64,000 nt of DNA from Colocasia esculenta (GCA_014218235.1 CM024753.1:174072348-174136347), one strand, 5' to 3'; positions 21,137 through 33,593 are shown, counted from the first letter of the stretch. The notes: generated by a model not told the origin, from the sequence alone. Numbers and translations are program-made.

Positions 21137-24100
21137 TTAAATGTATCCCTACCTTATGCTCATTTGCTCACCAAAGTTTTTCATAACTTTGGAGTAGATG
21201 TGTCTGGCGTCGTTGTAGAAAAGATGGGCCAAGCAAGTAGGTCCCGAAATCTAAGGAAAAGTGGTTTTTCAGTGGTCAACGGAGTATGGACCAAGACCTC
21301 AGTGGTTGAGGGTGAACCCATCCTAGGGGAAGCCCAAGACGTCCAGCACGAAGCAGTAGCAGTAGAGTCAGAGGGTCCATCAGCAGTTGCAGAACCAGCA
21401 GCAGAAGAGGCCGCAGTGCCTAGAGCTTCACAAGAAGTAGCTGCCAACAGAGAAGTTGCAATGGAAACTCTGGTCACTCAAGAAAATGTAGCAGTGGCAG
21501 ATTCTATCAGAAGTTCAGAGGATCCTCTTCCCACCTCCTCTGTGGCATCTGTACTTCGACAAGTATTAGATTCCATTCACTCCACCCCAGTGATTCAAAA
21601 CACTGGTGGGAGTTTGGTTGAACAGATTGTGGCATCTGGCCACATTGAAGATTCTGTATTGATAGATGCTCCTATTCAGGGGGAGCAAGGAAGAATTGTG
21701 TAGGAGGCTCCTATTCAGGGGGAGCAAGATATTGAGAAGGAAGCACCATCTCAAGGGGCACATTCTGAAGATGCTCCTGTAAATGAAGGGCATGTTGAAG
21801 TTCCAATAGAGGTTGAGGAGCAAGTGGAAAGGAGAAGCCTAAGCAAGAAAATTGCTCACAGAAGGCAGAAGAAAATTCTAAAGAAGGTGCACTTGAAGCC
21901 TATCTTGAAGAGATTGGATGATCAAGGTGAAGTCTTGACATCAGTGCAGTCAGCTGTGAGTTCTGTCATTGTGCGCCATGAATCTATGTCAAATGACATT
22001 TCTCAAATCAGTAATGCCATGAAGTGGTTCAATAAGTAATTGCGCTCTATGAAGGTGATGGTATCCGAAATTTTGAAGACTGTAGGACCCAAAGATCCTA
22101 CTCCTCAAGAGTGTGATCCTTCAGGGCAAAGTGAAGGTAATGCAGGGCCATCCGGGCCAATTGATGTTGATCTTGTGGAGCTGCCATCAGGGCCTTCAGT
22201 TGATGCTCCAGCAGGGCCATCAGGGCCAAGTATTGCAGTTCAGCCTTCTGAGAATTTTCCTATTGAAGATTCTGATATCAGTCAGGGGTTTGGGCCGGGA
22301 AAGGAGATTCTTAATCCAGTGGAACCGGTAGCTGAAAGAGCAGACCAGGCTATAGCTCCTGAGCCCCCTGCCTCTTCTACTCTTCCCACTCCAGCCGCTC
22401 CTTCTCCACCATCTTCTTCCACTGCACCTCCAGCTCCAACCACCTTTAAACGACCCCGTCCAAGATCTATATCCTCTCCTCAACCATTTCCCTCTCAATT
22501 TGCTTCATCTCCTGTTTCTTCCACCATCTTCTCCTCAGATTCCACCAGCATCCTCTTCAGCTGGGCCATCTTCTTCTGGTCCTTCCTCCTCAGAACCCTC
22601 TGCTCTCCCTACCATAACTCCCGCCTCTATCTTCAATCTACCTACACCTCCTTCCTTTATTACCATCATTCCTGAGGGTGCCCAACTCACTCAGGTTGAA
22701 ATCCAGGATATCAAGGATGAATTTGAGGTAGCAATACTTCATTAAGTCCTGGCTGTTGGCACCCACACTCACAGGACAAGCTCTTCTAGTCATGTCTCTA
22801 AAAATAGGAGACTCACCTCCACTCATCCTATCTCCTCTGAACTTTGTTATCCTCCCCCTTGGTTTTCCCTTTCTATCTCCAATAAGCAGAAACTTATCTA
22901 TGAAGAATATCTTCAAAAAGTAGTTTTTGCCCACATTTTTGGCATTCCCTTCCAAAATCTTTCTGATCATCTTGCCACCATCTTTCCTAACACCCATCTC
23001 TCTAAGGCTCAACAGTCAAAAATTTTCTCCATGACTAAAGCCAAACCTGAAGAGCAGTGGGCTCGGAACAACAAAGATCTGTACAGTCAATTCTGTCGAG
23101 TTCAAGCTGCCAGATATCCACCTAGGGAAGCTCCTCTTCCTCTTTCTGAATGGTTCCAAATCCATCACAAAAATCTATTTAGACCCTTCATTCAGAAAGA
23201 AATTAAGTTTATCAGGCAGTATCAGATGTATAGTAACTACTGCTATGTAAATCGCCTCCCTGAATCTCAACTGGGTCATTTCCGTAAAGCCATCAGGGCT
23301 CTCAGTTCAAGCACAGCTCCTTCGGACTCCCTTAAGGTTGATTTTGCTACCTTAGTCATTCCGGATATAGTGTTCCTTCCCCCTCTCCATGTCCTGATTA
23401 TGGATTCTTCTGTGGGGACACTTATCTTTAAGCGAGCTGCAAGGGTCATGGCCAGGTTATTTGTGCAAGATGGTCATGATCTATCTTTCCCGAGATTTGT
23501 CTTCAAGCAATATCTTCAGGGGCATATCAAGGCAGATGTCCTAGCCCCCATTCTCTCTGAATGTGGCAGGTTGTCTCCTGCAGATTGGACGAAGCTCTAT
23601 CCCTTGTCTGTTTAGTAGCTAGGCGATCTTAATGCTTCTCAGGCCAGCTCAAATCAACCTCCCTTGTCTCCCGATGAATTTTTGGATGCCAACTCTCTTC
23701 ACCTCATCCGGGATTCCTATCTGACCTGGGTCGAACGATACAAGGTTTTCTTTGCTTTAAAGAAAGAGCTTAGATCGCTTCAGATTGACTATCCCCTCAA
23801 GATTGATGCCTTTCTTCGGTTTGCCAGTTTTGGGTCATTCTTATCCTACAAGATAGCCCTTGGCAGTGCTAAATATGGGGATTTCATTTCAGATCAAAGG
23901 CAGCTTCATATCAAAAGGATGGCTCCCACCATGGGACCCTCCTATCAAATTGAGTTTGGGGCCTTTCAAGCTTTTTTTGAAGAGCAGGAACGCCAGGCAC
24001 TCCCTGTCATCAGACGCTTTGCCTCCCTGTTGTCTCCTGCTTATTATTTACCTGTACCTATTCAAAACTAATCAAATACTTTTGGTTGAGTGCCCTTCCA

Positions 24101-24142
24101 TCTTTTCTCTTCTTCTTTATCGAAGTTTATCTTTTTGCTTAA

Positions 24143-24242
24143 TGACAAAAAGGGGGAGAAACATACTTAGCATGTCTGAAATATTACATTCCGCAAATTC
24201 ATGCTTCCTGATAAGTTTTGTCATCACCAAAAAGGGGGAGAT
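24143..24242 (+). other. Double polypurine tract before the middle LTR
   Basis: ATGACAAAAAGGGGGAGAAA near 24143 and CACCAAAAAGGGGGAGAT at 24225-24242 are two polypurine tracts about 87 bases apart. The second directly abuts the TGATGATC LTR end and is the likely plus-strand primer. Duplicated tracts of this form are seen in SIRE/Maximus elements. Confidence 0.8.
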
Positions 24243-24641
24243 TGATGATCAGTCTGTCTCTATATAATTTTAATTAATTACATATTTATTTTGGTGATTA
24301 ACAAAACCCTATCAAAGTTCTCTAACATATATTCCATAAGCCTTAAGTACAGGAAATACTCCAAGGTCAAACAAGCCAATATTGGTAAGTATCATATTTC
24401 TGAAGCGTTAATTATTTCAAGATTATATTTTTCTAAGTCCACATCGACTTCTGTTGAAAGTCACAACGATTTCCTTCATGTATATCGATTTTAATAGAGC
24501 TATAATGATTTGATATCATAACGGCTCCACAAGTATCTCAACGATTCCTTAAGTCATCATAACAATTTGCTCATTGTAATGAGTTGTTCATCGCAACGAT
24601 TCCTTAAGTCATCATAACGATTCGCTCATCGTAACGATTTG

Positions 24642-26425
24642 TGTTGCCCAGTTGACGAGCCCAGAGGGGGGGTGAATGGGACTTTAAAAAATGTATTCAA
24701 TAAAAACCTGTTCGCCAAAACGATTGCACAAACACACTTCGCAGATTGTTAGAGTTAGTACAAGAAGGATAGAAGAAGCAAGGCAATCACACAAAGGACA
24801 CAGCGATATATCCTGGTTCGGACCTCCTTTCCGCAGGAGTCCTACGTCCAGTCCCCAAGCAATCTCTTGAGATTTCACTATCTAGGGTACTATCCCCCTA
24901 TGGACACTACAACACCCTGGATGCCCCACCAGGTCTTCTTCTCTTTCCCGGGCAAGAAGGCAGCCCACTTCTTTTATAGGCTCAGAAGCAAACCTACTTC
25001 TTTTACAGGCTTAGAAGCTAACCTACTAGTACCCACCCTAGTGCGGTGCAACACCCAGCCACAGCTGGTCTTCCTTCTCAAGAAGGGAACAACACAGAAA
25101 TGTGTTCAAGAGAGGATGCCCCTAGATCAAGCTTATAGAATAGAACTTGATCTGAAGCAAGGACTGAGAGGATGAAAAGATCTACAGGGATGATCTCTCT
25201 CAGTGCTAAAGGCTCTCACAAAGATCTACACTGAACTCAGAGAGCTAAGAGCTAGATAGAAGAAGGAGTGAGACTTTGCTCTTTCAGATGCTCGCAGAAG
25301 AATCTTCAGAAGGAATGGGAGCATTGTTTTTCTTCTCTGTATTCTCAGTTTGTTCTGGAGCTTCAGTCTTCTATATATACGTTTATTTCAAATTCGAACG
25401 TGGAGAAGTCCGTTGTCTCTAAGCATTTGTTTACGTTAGACTGCTTGACACTTAGAAGCTTCCAGTCAACAGTCCGTTATCCATTTGTGCACGCAAAGAG
25501 ATAGGATCTCCTCAGATGTCCTTTGGCTTCAACATGGTCCAACGTTGTATGACGATATATTGTCAGTGACCTGCACACATTTATGAGCTTAAACAGTAGA
25601 CAGCTAAGCTGTCTCTGGTTGTCAGTCAGCGTTAGAAAGAATGTTTCATCAAAATAGTAATGTCATTTGTTGTTCTAAAAAAGGTGTTTAAAAGAGTAAG
25701 CATGATAGAGGAAAGATATCATTTGCATGCATGCAGAGATACGTTCAGTCTTCATTAAATGCACAGATGTCAGAAAGATATGTGCGAAGACTTTGACTAT
25801 TCAATCAATGCCGTTAAATATCAAGTCGTTATAAACATAAAATCAATGCATTCATGACTTATGAAATCGTTGTATGAATAAATCGTTGTGAAGCTATGAA
25901 CAAGTCGATGTGCAAATCGTTGTGAAGTTATAAGGAAATTCATGTACAAATCGTTGTTCTTACAAAGAAATCAATGTTTTTTCCAAAGAAACTGATGTGA
26001 GACCAAATCGTTGTTCCCACACAAGAAATCGATGTAGCTCTTAAGAAATCGTTGCGAATGAAGAAATCGATGTGAACAAATCATTCTGGTCTCTTCACAA
26101 ATCGTTATGAGAGACTTAACGAATCGTTCTGAGAGCAAATCGTTATGGCTACAAAAGGCATCGTTCTGAGATCGATTTCTTAACAAATCGTTATGGCCAC
26201 TTAAGAAATCGTTGTGAGATCAATTTCTTAACAAATTCTTAATCAAATCGTTATTGCCACAAAGCGAATCGTTCTGGCACTTGAAGTGAAATTAATGTAT
26301 ATGAAATTAGACATCGACTTTATCATTTTAGTGCGCCATAAAATAATCATAAATATTCATGAAATAATCTAATCATAAAGTTAGTTGGCACCAAAATATG
26401 AGGGTAATAAAAGAGTGGTTCAACA
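24642..26425 (-). mobile_element. Reversed solo LTR of a related SIRE family, TSD ATTTG
   Basis: On the plus strand it starts TGTTGCCCAGTTGACGAGCC and ends GTGGTTCAACA, with ATTTG on both sides (24637-24641 and 26426-26430). Read on the minus strand it ends like the host LTR (CTGGGCTCGTCAACTGGGCAACA-like), has a TATATATA site at 25379-25372 and its own array of diverged CGATTT words (25850-26280). Its 5' end (TGTTGAACCACTC on minus) differs from that of the host LTR, so it belongs to a sister family. There is no internal region. Confidence 0.9.
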
Positions 26426-26430
26426 ATTTG

Positions 26431-27110
26431 CTCATCGCAACGATTTCTTAAGTCATCATAACGATTTTCTCATCGTAACGATTTGTTCATCGCAACGATT
26501 CCTTAAATCATCATAACGATTTGCTCATCGCAACGATTCCTTAAGTCATCATAACGATTCGCTCATCGTAACGATTTGCTCATCGCAACGATTCCTTAAG
26601 TCATCATAACGATTTGCTCATCGTAACGATTTGCTCATCGCAACGATTCCTTAAGTCAACATAACGATTTGCTCATCATAACGATTTGCTCATCATAACG
26701 ATTTGCTCATCGTAACGATTTGTTTTGCGCAACGATTTCTTTAGAGCTCATAACGATTTGCTTCGCGCAACAATTTCTTTAGAGCTCATAACGATTTGCT
26801 TCGCGCAACGATTTCTTTAGAGCTCATAACGATTTGCTTCGCGCAACAATTTCTTTAGAGCTCATAACGATTTGCTTCGCGCAACGATTTCCTTAAAGGT
26901 CATAACGACTTGCTTTCTATAACGATTTGTTCAGTATTCATAACGATTCCTTTAATGAATACAACGATTTACTTTCTATAACGATTTGTTCAGAATTCAT
27001 AACGATTCCTTTAATGAATACAACGATTTGCTTTCTATAACGACTTGTTAAGTGCTCATAACGATTTCTTCAGTAAACACTTGATCATAACGATTTCATA
27101 AGTCATATAG
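26431..27110 (+). repeat. AACGATT word array in the middle LTR
   Basis: This continues the array begun at about 24460 on the other side of the solo LTR. It has the same three zones as the first LTR, but the GCTTCGCGCAACRATTTC zone is longer (four to five units instead of three), showing copy-number change by slippage or recombination. Confidence 0.85.
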
Positions 27111-27571
27111 GCATCGACTTTATGTTTTATATAGACTTGATATTTATCTTATTTCTTAAAGCGTTGAATAGTCAAAGTCTTCAGATATCTATCTGACTGT
27201 TGTGCATTTAATGAAGACAGAACGCATCTCTGCATGCATGCAGATGATATCTTTTCATTATCGTGCATATTCTGTTAACATCTTTTAGAACAAGCTATTT
27301 GGCATTACTATTTTGGTGAATATTCACATCAACGTTTTCTGACATCAAGAGACAGTATAGTTGTCTACTGTTCTAGCATTTAATGTATGCAGGGCCCTAA
27401 AGACATTTTGTCATACAACGTTGGACCATATAGACGCCAGAAGACCCTATCTCTTTGCGTGCTCAAATGGATAAAAGATTGTTGACTAGAAGCTTCCAAG
27501 TGTCAAAAAGTCTAACGTCTACCAAACTAAGAGACAACGGTTACTTCAATGACTACTTTTCAAATTGGAGA

Positions 27572-27579
27572 TATAAATA
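27572..27579 (+). promoter_or_regulatory. TATA-like site of the middle SIRE LTR
   Basis: TATAAATA at the position equivalent to 11276 in the first LTR. It would drive copy 2. Confidence 0.5.
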
Positions 27580-28225
27580 CAAGATAGCAGCTCCAGAAGA
27601 AAAGATATATAGAAGAGAGAGACTTACCATTGTAGAACACAAGCTTTGTAGATCTTCTGAAAGAATCCTAGAGCCAAGAATTCCATTCTAGTGTGTCTTT
27701 AGCTCTTTGCTCTCTGTGTTGTAATAGAAATCCTAAGAGAGCCAGTGTAGCTCTGAGAGAGTGTCTTGCTTAGATTATTTGCTCTCAGTGCTAGTAGCTT
27801 CAGATCTTGTCTTGCTAAAGCTTGATCTAGGGGCTTGAATTCCTACTTATTCTTGTTGTGTTGTAGTTCCCTTCAGTTGTGAAGGAAGACCTGGTGGGGA
27901 TCTAGGGTGTTGTAGTTCCCTTCGTGTGAAGGAAGACCAGCTGAGATGGGTGTTGTATTGTCCATAGGGGGACTGTACCCTAGTTAGTGGAATCTTGAGT
28001 TGTTGCTCAGGGACTGGACGTAGGACTCCTAAAGAGAGGAGGTCTGAACCAGGATAATTCCTTGTGTTGTGTGATTGCTTATTGTGTGTTTGTCTTTTAT
28101 ACTAACCTTCACTAACCTTCATCGAAGAACATCCTTGTATGAATGTTTTAAGTACAGGTACTAATCAAATATAATTGAAAAAGACCCATTCATCACCCCT
28201 CTGGGCTCGTCAACTAGGCAACAAG

Positions 28226-28238
28226 TGGTATCAAAGCG
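28226..28238 (+). other. Primer-binding site, copy 2
   Basis: TGGTATCAAAGCG, identical to copy 1, begins two bases after the middle LTR. This shows that copy 2 is a true LTR-primed internal region and not a random fragment. Confidence 0.85.
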
Positions 28239-28288
28239 AGTCTCTTCGACAAAGAAGAAAGATCCAACGATCTGAAGAGTAAAGATCC

Positions 28289-30059
28289 ATGGCAGCCCAA
28301 GGTAACATTGAAGGTCAGTCTGTCAACCGACCCCCTCTCTTCGATGGTGAAGATTATGCTTATTGGAAGACCAGAATGGAGTACTTTCTCCAAGGTCACG
28401 ACTATCAGATATGTTCAATAGTAGAAGAAGGTGATCTCCTGGTCACAAATGAGAAAGCTCAATGGACAGATGATGACAGGAAAAAGATCTCCTTGAACTG
28501 TAAGGCTAAGAGTATTCTGTGCTGTGAACTAAGCAAAAAGAAATTCAACAGAGTTTCATCCTACAAATCCGTAATGGAGATGTGGGAAAAGCTTAGAATT
28601 ACCTATGAAGGCATAGACAAGGTGAAGGAGACAAGAATTGATATTCTTGTTACACAATATGAAAGATTTCAGATGCAATCAGGTGAGTCCATAACTCAAA
28701 TGTTCATCGATTCACAGATATTACAAATGGATTGGCTGGACTGGGAAAAACCTATGAGATTGGAGACATAGTGAGGAAAATTCTTAGATCCTTACCATCC
28801 TCATGGACCCCAAAGGTCACATCTATTGAGGAAGCTAATGATCTGAAAAGGATGTCTTTGGAAAAGCTCATTGGGTCCCTTATGGCCCATAAGATCAATA
28901 TGGAAAGGCTAGGAGAGTCCTCAAGTAGAAAGAAGCACTCCAATGCTTTAAAAGCTGAAGAAGACTCATCAGAAGCAAGCTCAGATGAAAATGAAAGTAT
29001 TGAGGACACTGAAAATGAAGAAGCAATGCTATCAAGAAGACTGCAGCGGATTTTAGCCAAGAAAAAGAAATTTCAATCTGGCAGAAGATTCTTTAAGAAA
29101 AACAAAGAGTTTAAGAAGTCAGAAGGAAAGGATCTGAAGAAAGGAGAACCAATATGCTATGAGTGCAAGAAACCTGGACATATCAAGGCAGAATGTCCAA
29201 AGCTTAAGAAAGATGGACACAAGAAAAAGGACAACTTCAGACGATTCAAGAAGTACAAGAGAAAGGCAATGGCAGCCGCTTGGGAAAACAGCAGCGACTC
29301 AGACAGTGAGTCAAGCTCAAGCAGTGATAAAGAAGAAGCCAACCTGGCGTTCATGGCAAATACAGATGATAAGGTAACATCTGACTCCTCCTTCGATTCC
29401 TGCAATAATTCTGATTCGGATAATTTAGAGGAAGCATTCAATGAACTATACAGTAAATATAGAGAAGTAACCAAACTATTAAAAGTAAGTAAGAAAAATA
29501 ATGCTTGTCTAGAAAACACAAACTCAGATCTAAAATCAAAAAATGAACAGCTAGTAAAATAGTTAACTGAACTTAAAAGAAGAAATGATTTATTATGTGA
29601 AGATCTAAAGGATAAGAATGAACAAATAATTAAATTTGAAAAACAAGCAAGCTCGGATGAACTAAAAACAGAGATAAACTCATTAATAGAAGAGAATAAA
29701 AAGTTATCTAGCACATTGGAAAAATTTACAAATGGTAAAAACTTCCTCATATTAAAAGGTGCTAGAAGATCAGGTAAAAGAAAAATGGATTAGGATATAC
29801 ACCCCCAGATAATGAAGAAACCATAATTTATCCTAAAATATATCCAACACCAAAATTTGTACCTGAACAAGACATTGCATACAAGGCAGATTTCAAATAT
29901 ATAGAAAAAGTTACCAAATTGTCATGCTGCAGTCACTGTAACCAATTAGGACATATTGTAACTACATGTCCAACTAAACATAAGAAATGGATAATAAAAA
30001 GGGAAACCAGTGATACTAACCAATCAGGACCCAAAAGAACTTGGGTACCAAAAACTTAA
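28289..30059 (+). pseudogene. gag of SIRE-type copy 2, broken
   Basis: Starts MAAQGNIEGQS at 28289. A one-base loss near 28708 shifts the frame. After that the frame is open through a complete zinc knuckle (CYECKKPGHIKAEC at 29155-29196) and an acidic Ser-rich stretch. TAG at 29560 is shared with copy 1. A second one-base loss lies near 29775. The second Cys motif is intact here (CSHCNQLGHIVTTC), and the frame ends TWVPKT at 30057-30059, as in copy 1. Copy 2 is less decayed than copy 1 in gag. Confidence 0.85.
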
Positions 30060-33000
30060 TGTTTTCATTTCAGGGTAACTCTCGAGCATCCAAATGGTAT
30101 CTACACAGTGGGTGCTCAAGGCACATGTCAGGTAATCGAAAGCTATTCTCTCATCTTCAAAATGAAGAAGGAACTGTTACATATGGAGATAACGGAAAAG
30201 GAACAGTGATAGGCAGTGGTTCTGTGAACAATAAAGGAAAGACAGTTATTGAAGATGTATTATTTGTCAAAGGGCTAAACCATAATCTTATTAGCATCAT
30301 CCAGCTTTGTGACAGAGGCCATCAGATCCAGTTTCAAGAGTCAAAGTGCATCATATTAAAGGATGGAGCAGTAATTTTCGAGGCAAACAGAGAAAAGAAC
30401 TTATATGTGCCCTATCTTGAAGAACTCAAGGATCAAAATGTTTGTTCGGCAACAAATAAAGATCAATCAACTGAATTGTGGCACAGAAGATTAGGACATT
30501 GCAGCATAAATGGTATGAGAAAATTGTAAAAGAAAAATCTTGTGGAAGGTCTGCCAAAGGTCAGCACTAAGATGGAAGGTGTTTGTAGACCTTGTGCCAA
30601 AGGAAAACACACTAAGAGCTCCTTTAAGTCGAAGACTGTGGTAACCACCTCAAAGCCTTTGGAACTCCTTCATATGGATTTGTTTGGGCCAATGAGGACC
30701 ACCAGTCTTGGAGGAAAGAATTTTGGTTTTGTTATTGTCGATGACTACTCTAGATTTACATGGGTGTCATTCCTAGAACATAAAGATGATACATTTGAAA
30801 GCTTTATCAGTTTTAGAAAGAAGGTTCAGAAAGACAAGAAATTCAGTATTATTAGCATTCGATCAGATCATGGAGGTGGATTTTAGAATGAGAAATTTGC
30901 AAAGTTCTGTGAAAATGAAGGGTTTGAACACAATTTCTCAGCACCAAGGATACCACAGCAAAATGGAGTTGCTGAGAGGAAGAATAGAACTTTATTGGAC
31001 ATGGCAAGAACAATGTTGTCAGAATATGATTTGCCAAGATATTTTTGGGCTGAAGCAGTAAACACAGCAAGCTATATTTTCAACAGAGTAATGATCAGGT
31101 CAATCCTAAAGAAGACTGCATACGAACTGTTTAAAGGAAAGAAGCCAAAGATCAGCCACTTTAGGACATTTGGATGTCCTTACTTCATTCACAATAATGG
31201 AAAAAGGGACATTAGTAAGTTGGATGCCAAATCAGATGAAGGCATCTTCATGGGGTATGCTTCTAAACTCAAAGGCTATAGGGTATTTAACAAACGTACC
31301 TTATTGATTGAACAGTCTGTGCATATTATTTTTGATGAGACTAACCCTTTCATGAGAAAGGAAGAAGATAGTGGCAATGATGATGCAGACGAACTGTCCA
31401 AGAAACTAAAGGATACCTCAATTGAAGACAGGGATGATTCACCTCTAGAAGACTTACAACAACAAGATATTACACATGAAAATCTTCCAAATGAGTGGAG
31501 ATACAAGAAAGATCACCCACCTGAGAACATTATTGGTGATTCATCTGTAGGGGTAAGAACAAGAGATAATGTAATACCTTGTGATTATCTAGCATTTGTC
31601 TCTCAAATAGAGCCTAAGACAGTCAATGAAGCTCTTACTGATGAATCTTGGATTATGGCCATGGAAGACAAACTTAATCAGTTCAGGAGAAACCAAGTAT
31701 GGTCACTTGTTCCCAGACCATCAGAACATCCAGTTATTGGCACCAAGTGGGTGTTCAGAAATAAATTGGATGAGGCTGGTGTGATCTTAAGAAACAAGGC
31801 CAGGCTGGTAGCTCAAGGCTACTCCCAAGAGGAAGGCATAGATTTCGATGAAACCTATGCACCTGTAGCTAGACTTGAGGCTATAAGAATATTGCTTGCA
31901 TATGCATCAGCATTAGATTTAAAACTATTTCAAATGGATGTTAAGTCTGCATTTTTAAATGGTTTTATTAAGGAAGAAGTTTATGTAGAACAACCCCCTG
32001 GGTTTGATGACACGGAATTTCCGAACCATGTTTTCAAACTTCATAAGGCATTGTATGGTTTGAAGCAAGCACCTAGAGCCTGGTATGAAAGGCTCAGTTC
32101 TTTTCTTTTAAACCATGGTTTTAGTAGAGGTCAAGTAGATAGCACCCTTTTTATTAAGTCAAAGGTCAAACACGTACTACTTGTTCACATTTATGTAGAT
32201 GACATAATCTTTGGTTCTACTGATGAATCTCTTTGTAAGTATTTTGAAAAGCTCATGCAGGGAGAATTTGAAATGAGTATGATGGGAGAGCTCAACTACT
32301 TCCTTGGACTACAAATCAAACAAGGAAAGGAAGGAACTCACATCTGTCAAGCTAAGTACACAAAAGAACTGTTGAAGAAGTTTGGATTCGTCAATGCCAA
32401 GCCACTGTCAACACCTATGAGTACATCAACAAGGATGGACAGTGACAATGATGGTAAGAAAGTAGATCAGAAGATCTACAGAGGTATGATAGGTTCATTA
32501 CTTTACCTAACAGCTAGTAGACCTGATATTTTATTTAGTGTGTGTATGTGTGCTAGATATCAGGCAGATCCTAGAGAATCTCATATAATCTTAGTAAAAA
32601 GAATTTTTAGATACTTATCTAAAACTCATGATCTAGGCCTTTGGTATTCGAAATGCTGTGAAATTAATTTAGTAGGATACTCTGATGTTGACTATGCTGG
32701 ATGCAAAGTAGACAGAAAATGCACCAGTGGATGTTGTCAATTTCTTGCAGGATGCTTGATATCATGATCTTCCAAGAAGCAAAATTCAGTGGCACTATCA
32801 ACTGCTGAAGCTGAGTATGTTGCTGCTGGAAGTTACTGTACACAACTTCTGTGGATCAAGCAACAACTTGAGGACTATGGACTTCATATCAAGACAATCC
32901 CACTATTATGTGACAACACAAGTGCTATAAATCTCACCAAAAATCCAGTACAGCATTCAAGGACCAAGCACATTGAGGTTAGATATCACTTCATTCGAGA

Positions 33001-33133
33001 TCATGTAGCTAATGGTAATTTAGACATATCATTTATTGATACAAATGGTCAGTTAGTAGATATTTTCAAAAAATCCTTACCCGAAGAGAAGTTCACATCT
33101 CTTAGAAGTGAATTGGGCATGTGTAATTTGTGA
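30059..33133 (+). pseudogene. pol of SIRE-type copy 2, broken but largely complete
   Basis: Protease, integrase, RT and RNase H are present in order. The protease motif reads WYLHSGCSRHM, so the catalytic Asp has become His. A stop at about 30527 replaces a Leu codon after NGMRKL, and a TAG near 30884 replaces the Gln after HGGGF. From 30995 to 32767 the frame is open across the end of integrase, the whole RT (IYVDDIIFGSTDES intact) and most of RNase H. TGA at 32765 (Trp to stop in the SWSSKK segment) is shared with copy 1, and RNase H then continues to 33133. Confidence 0.9.
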
Positions 33134-33593
33134 AAAGATTTCTATTCAAAACTGATAAATAAATTTTCAGAATTTAAGTAAACTTTCTCTCCAATGGCTT
33201 TAAGCAAAAGGAAGTTAAATTATCTCTCCTGGCCGCTCTCTTTCTAAAGTCTGTTGAGTTGGTCAAACTTGTTTGTCGTTTTCTGCCACCTTTTGGCGCT
33301 TCATTTTTCGGTAAAGCCTTTATTTAATTCCAAAATCGATGTGAAAACGATTCATCTCCTACCTTACACTTTTTTTCCCTCTTTCGTCTGGTTGCCTAAG
33401 CCGATGCCCTAACGACTCTGACATCGACTTTCTGCTAATTCTAAGCTCCTCTCTTCTTCCCGCGAAGAATTTCTTGAGGGCTTTTCTCTCCTCTTTCCGT
33501 CTCAACCCTCTAGAAAATCTTCCTCACCCAAAGTCCATGGCATCGTCCATTGTCTCCGGTAGTTTGGGTGGTTACAGCGCTGAGTTTCTTTCG
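33134..33593 (+). pseudogene. Spacer and truncated start of the extra frame, copy 2
   Basis: Matches copy 1 from 16807 to about 17265. The extra frame starts at ATG 33537 (MASSIVSGSLGGYSAEF) and is cut after 19 codons at 33593, where sequence switches directly to the outer element's gag in the opposite orientation. The rest of the internal region and the third LTR are missing. Confidence 0.85.

Larger units (their letters stand above)
17209..24071 (+). pseudogene. Long extra reading frame after pol (SIRE-type accessory/env-position ORF), split by a solo LTR
   Basis: Coding begins at ATG 17209 (MASSIISGSLGGYSAKF), runs to 17858, and resumes at 21142 after the inserted LTR and its duplicated TTAAA, giving about 3.5 kb of frame. 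The first 210 residues resemble the putative plant transposon protein domain (Transposase_32-like: YPDLVKAFYVCLR, IKGTQIKI, RLLHFVVCQILVPR). Then come an Ala/Glu/Val-rich acidic stretch, a basic and coiled segment (RRQKKILKKVHLKPILKRL), a Pro/Ser/Gly-rich region and a C-terminal region with WARNNKDLYSQF and YLTWVERYKVFF. Breaks are TAG near 21701, TAA at 22037, a frameshift near 22510, a TAA near 22743 and tandem TAG TAG at 23613-23618. Its position matches the env-like frames of SIRE elements, but no signal peptide or membrane segment was seen. Function is unknown. Confidence 0.7.
24243..28223 (+). repeat. Middle SIRE-type LTR, interrupted by a reversed solo LTR
   Basis: It starts TGATGATCAGTCTG and ends GGCAACA. 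Removing the inserted solo LTR and one ATTTG copy leaves about 2192 bp, roughly 120 bp more than the first LTR. The difference includes a different number of AACGATT words and an 11-bp duplication (CACTAACCTTC near 28110). It serves as the 3' LTR of copy 1 and the 5' LTR of copy 2. Confidence 0.9.
9847..33593 (+). mobile_element. Tandem SIRE-type Copia array (LTR-internal-LTR-internal), 3' truncated
   Basis: The order is LTR (9847-11917), internal copy 1 (11918-24242), LTR (24243-28223) and internal copy 2 (28224-33593). Both internal regions start with the same primer site and carry gag and pol in Copia order (protease, integrase, RT, RNase H). Copy 1 continues into a long extra frame and a double polypurine tract. 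Copy 2 stops abruptly 57 bases into that extra frame, at 33593. The left flank is GGTGC (9842-9846). No matching right target duplication exists because the right end is deleted. SIRE/Maximus affiliation rests on the post-pol frame and the AAAAAGGGGGAGA tract next to a TGATGATC LTR end. Confidence 0.85.
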
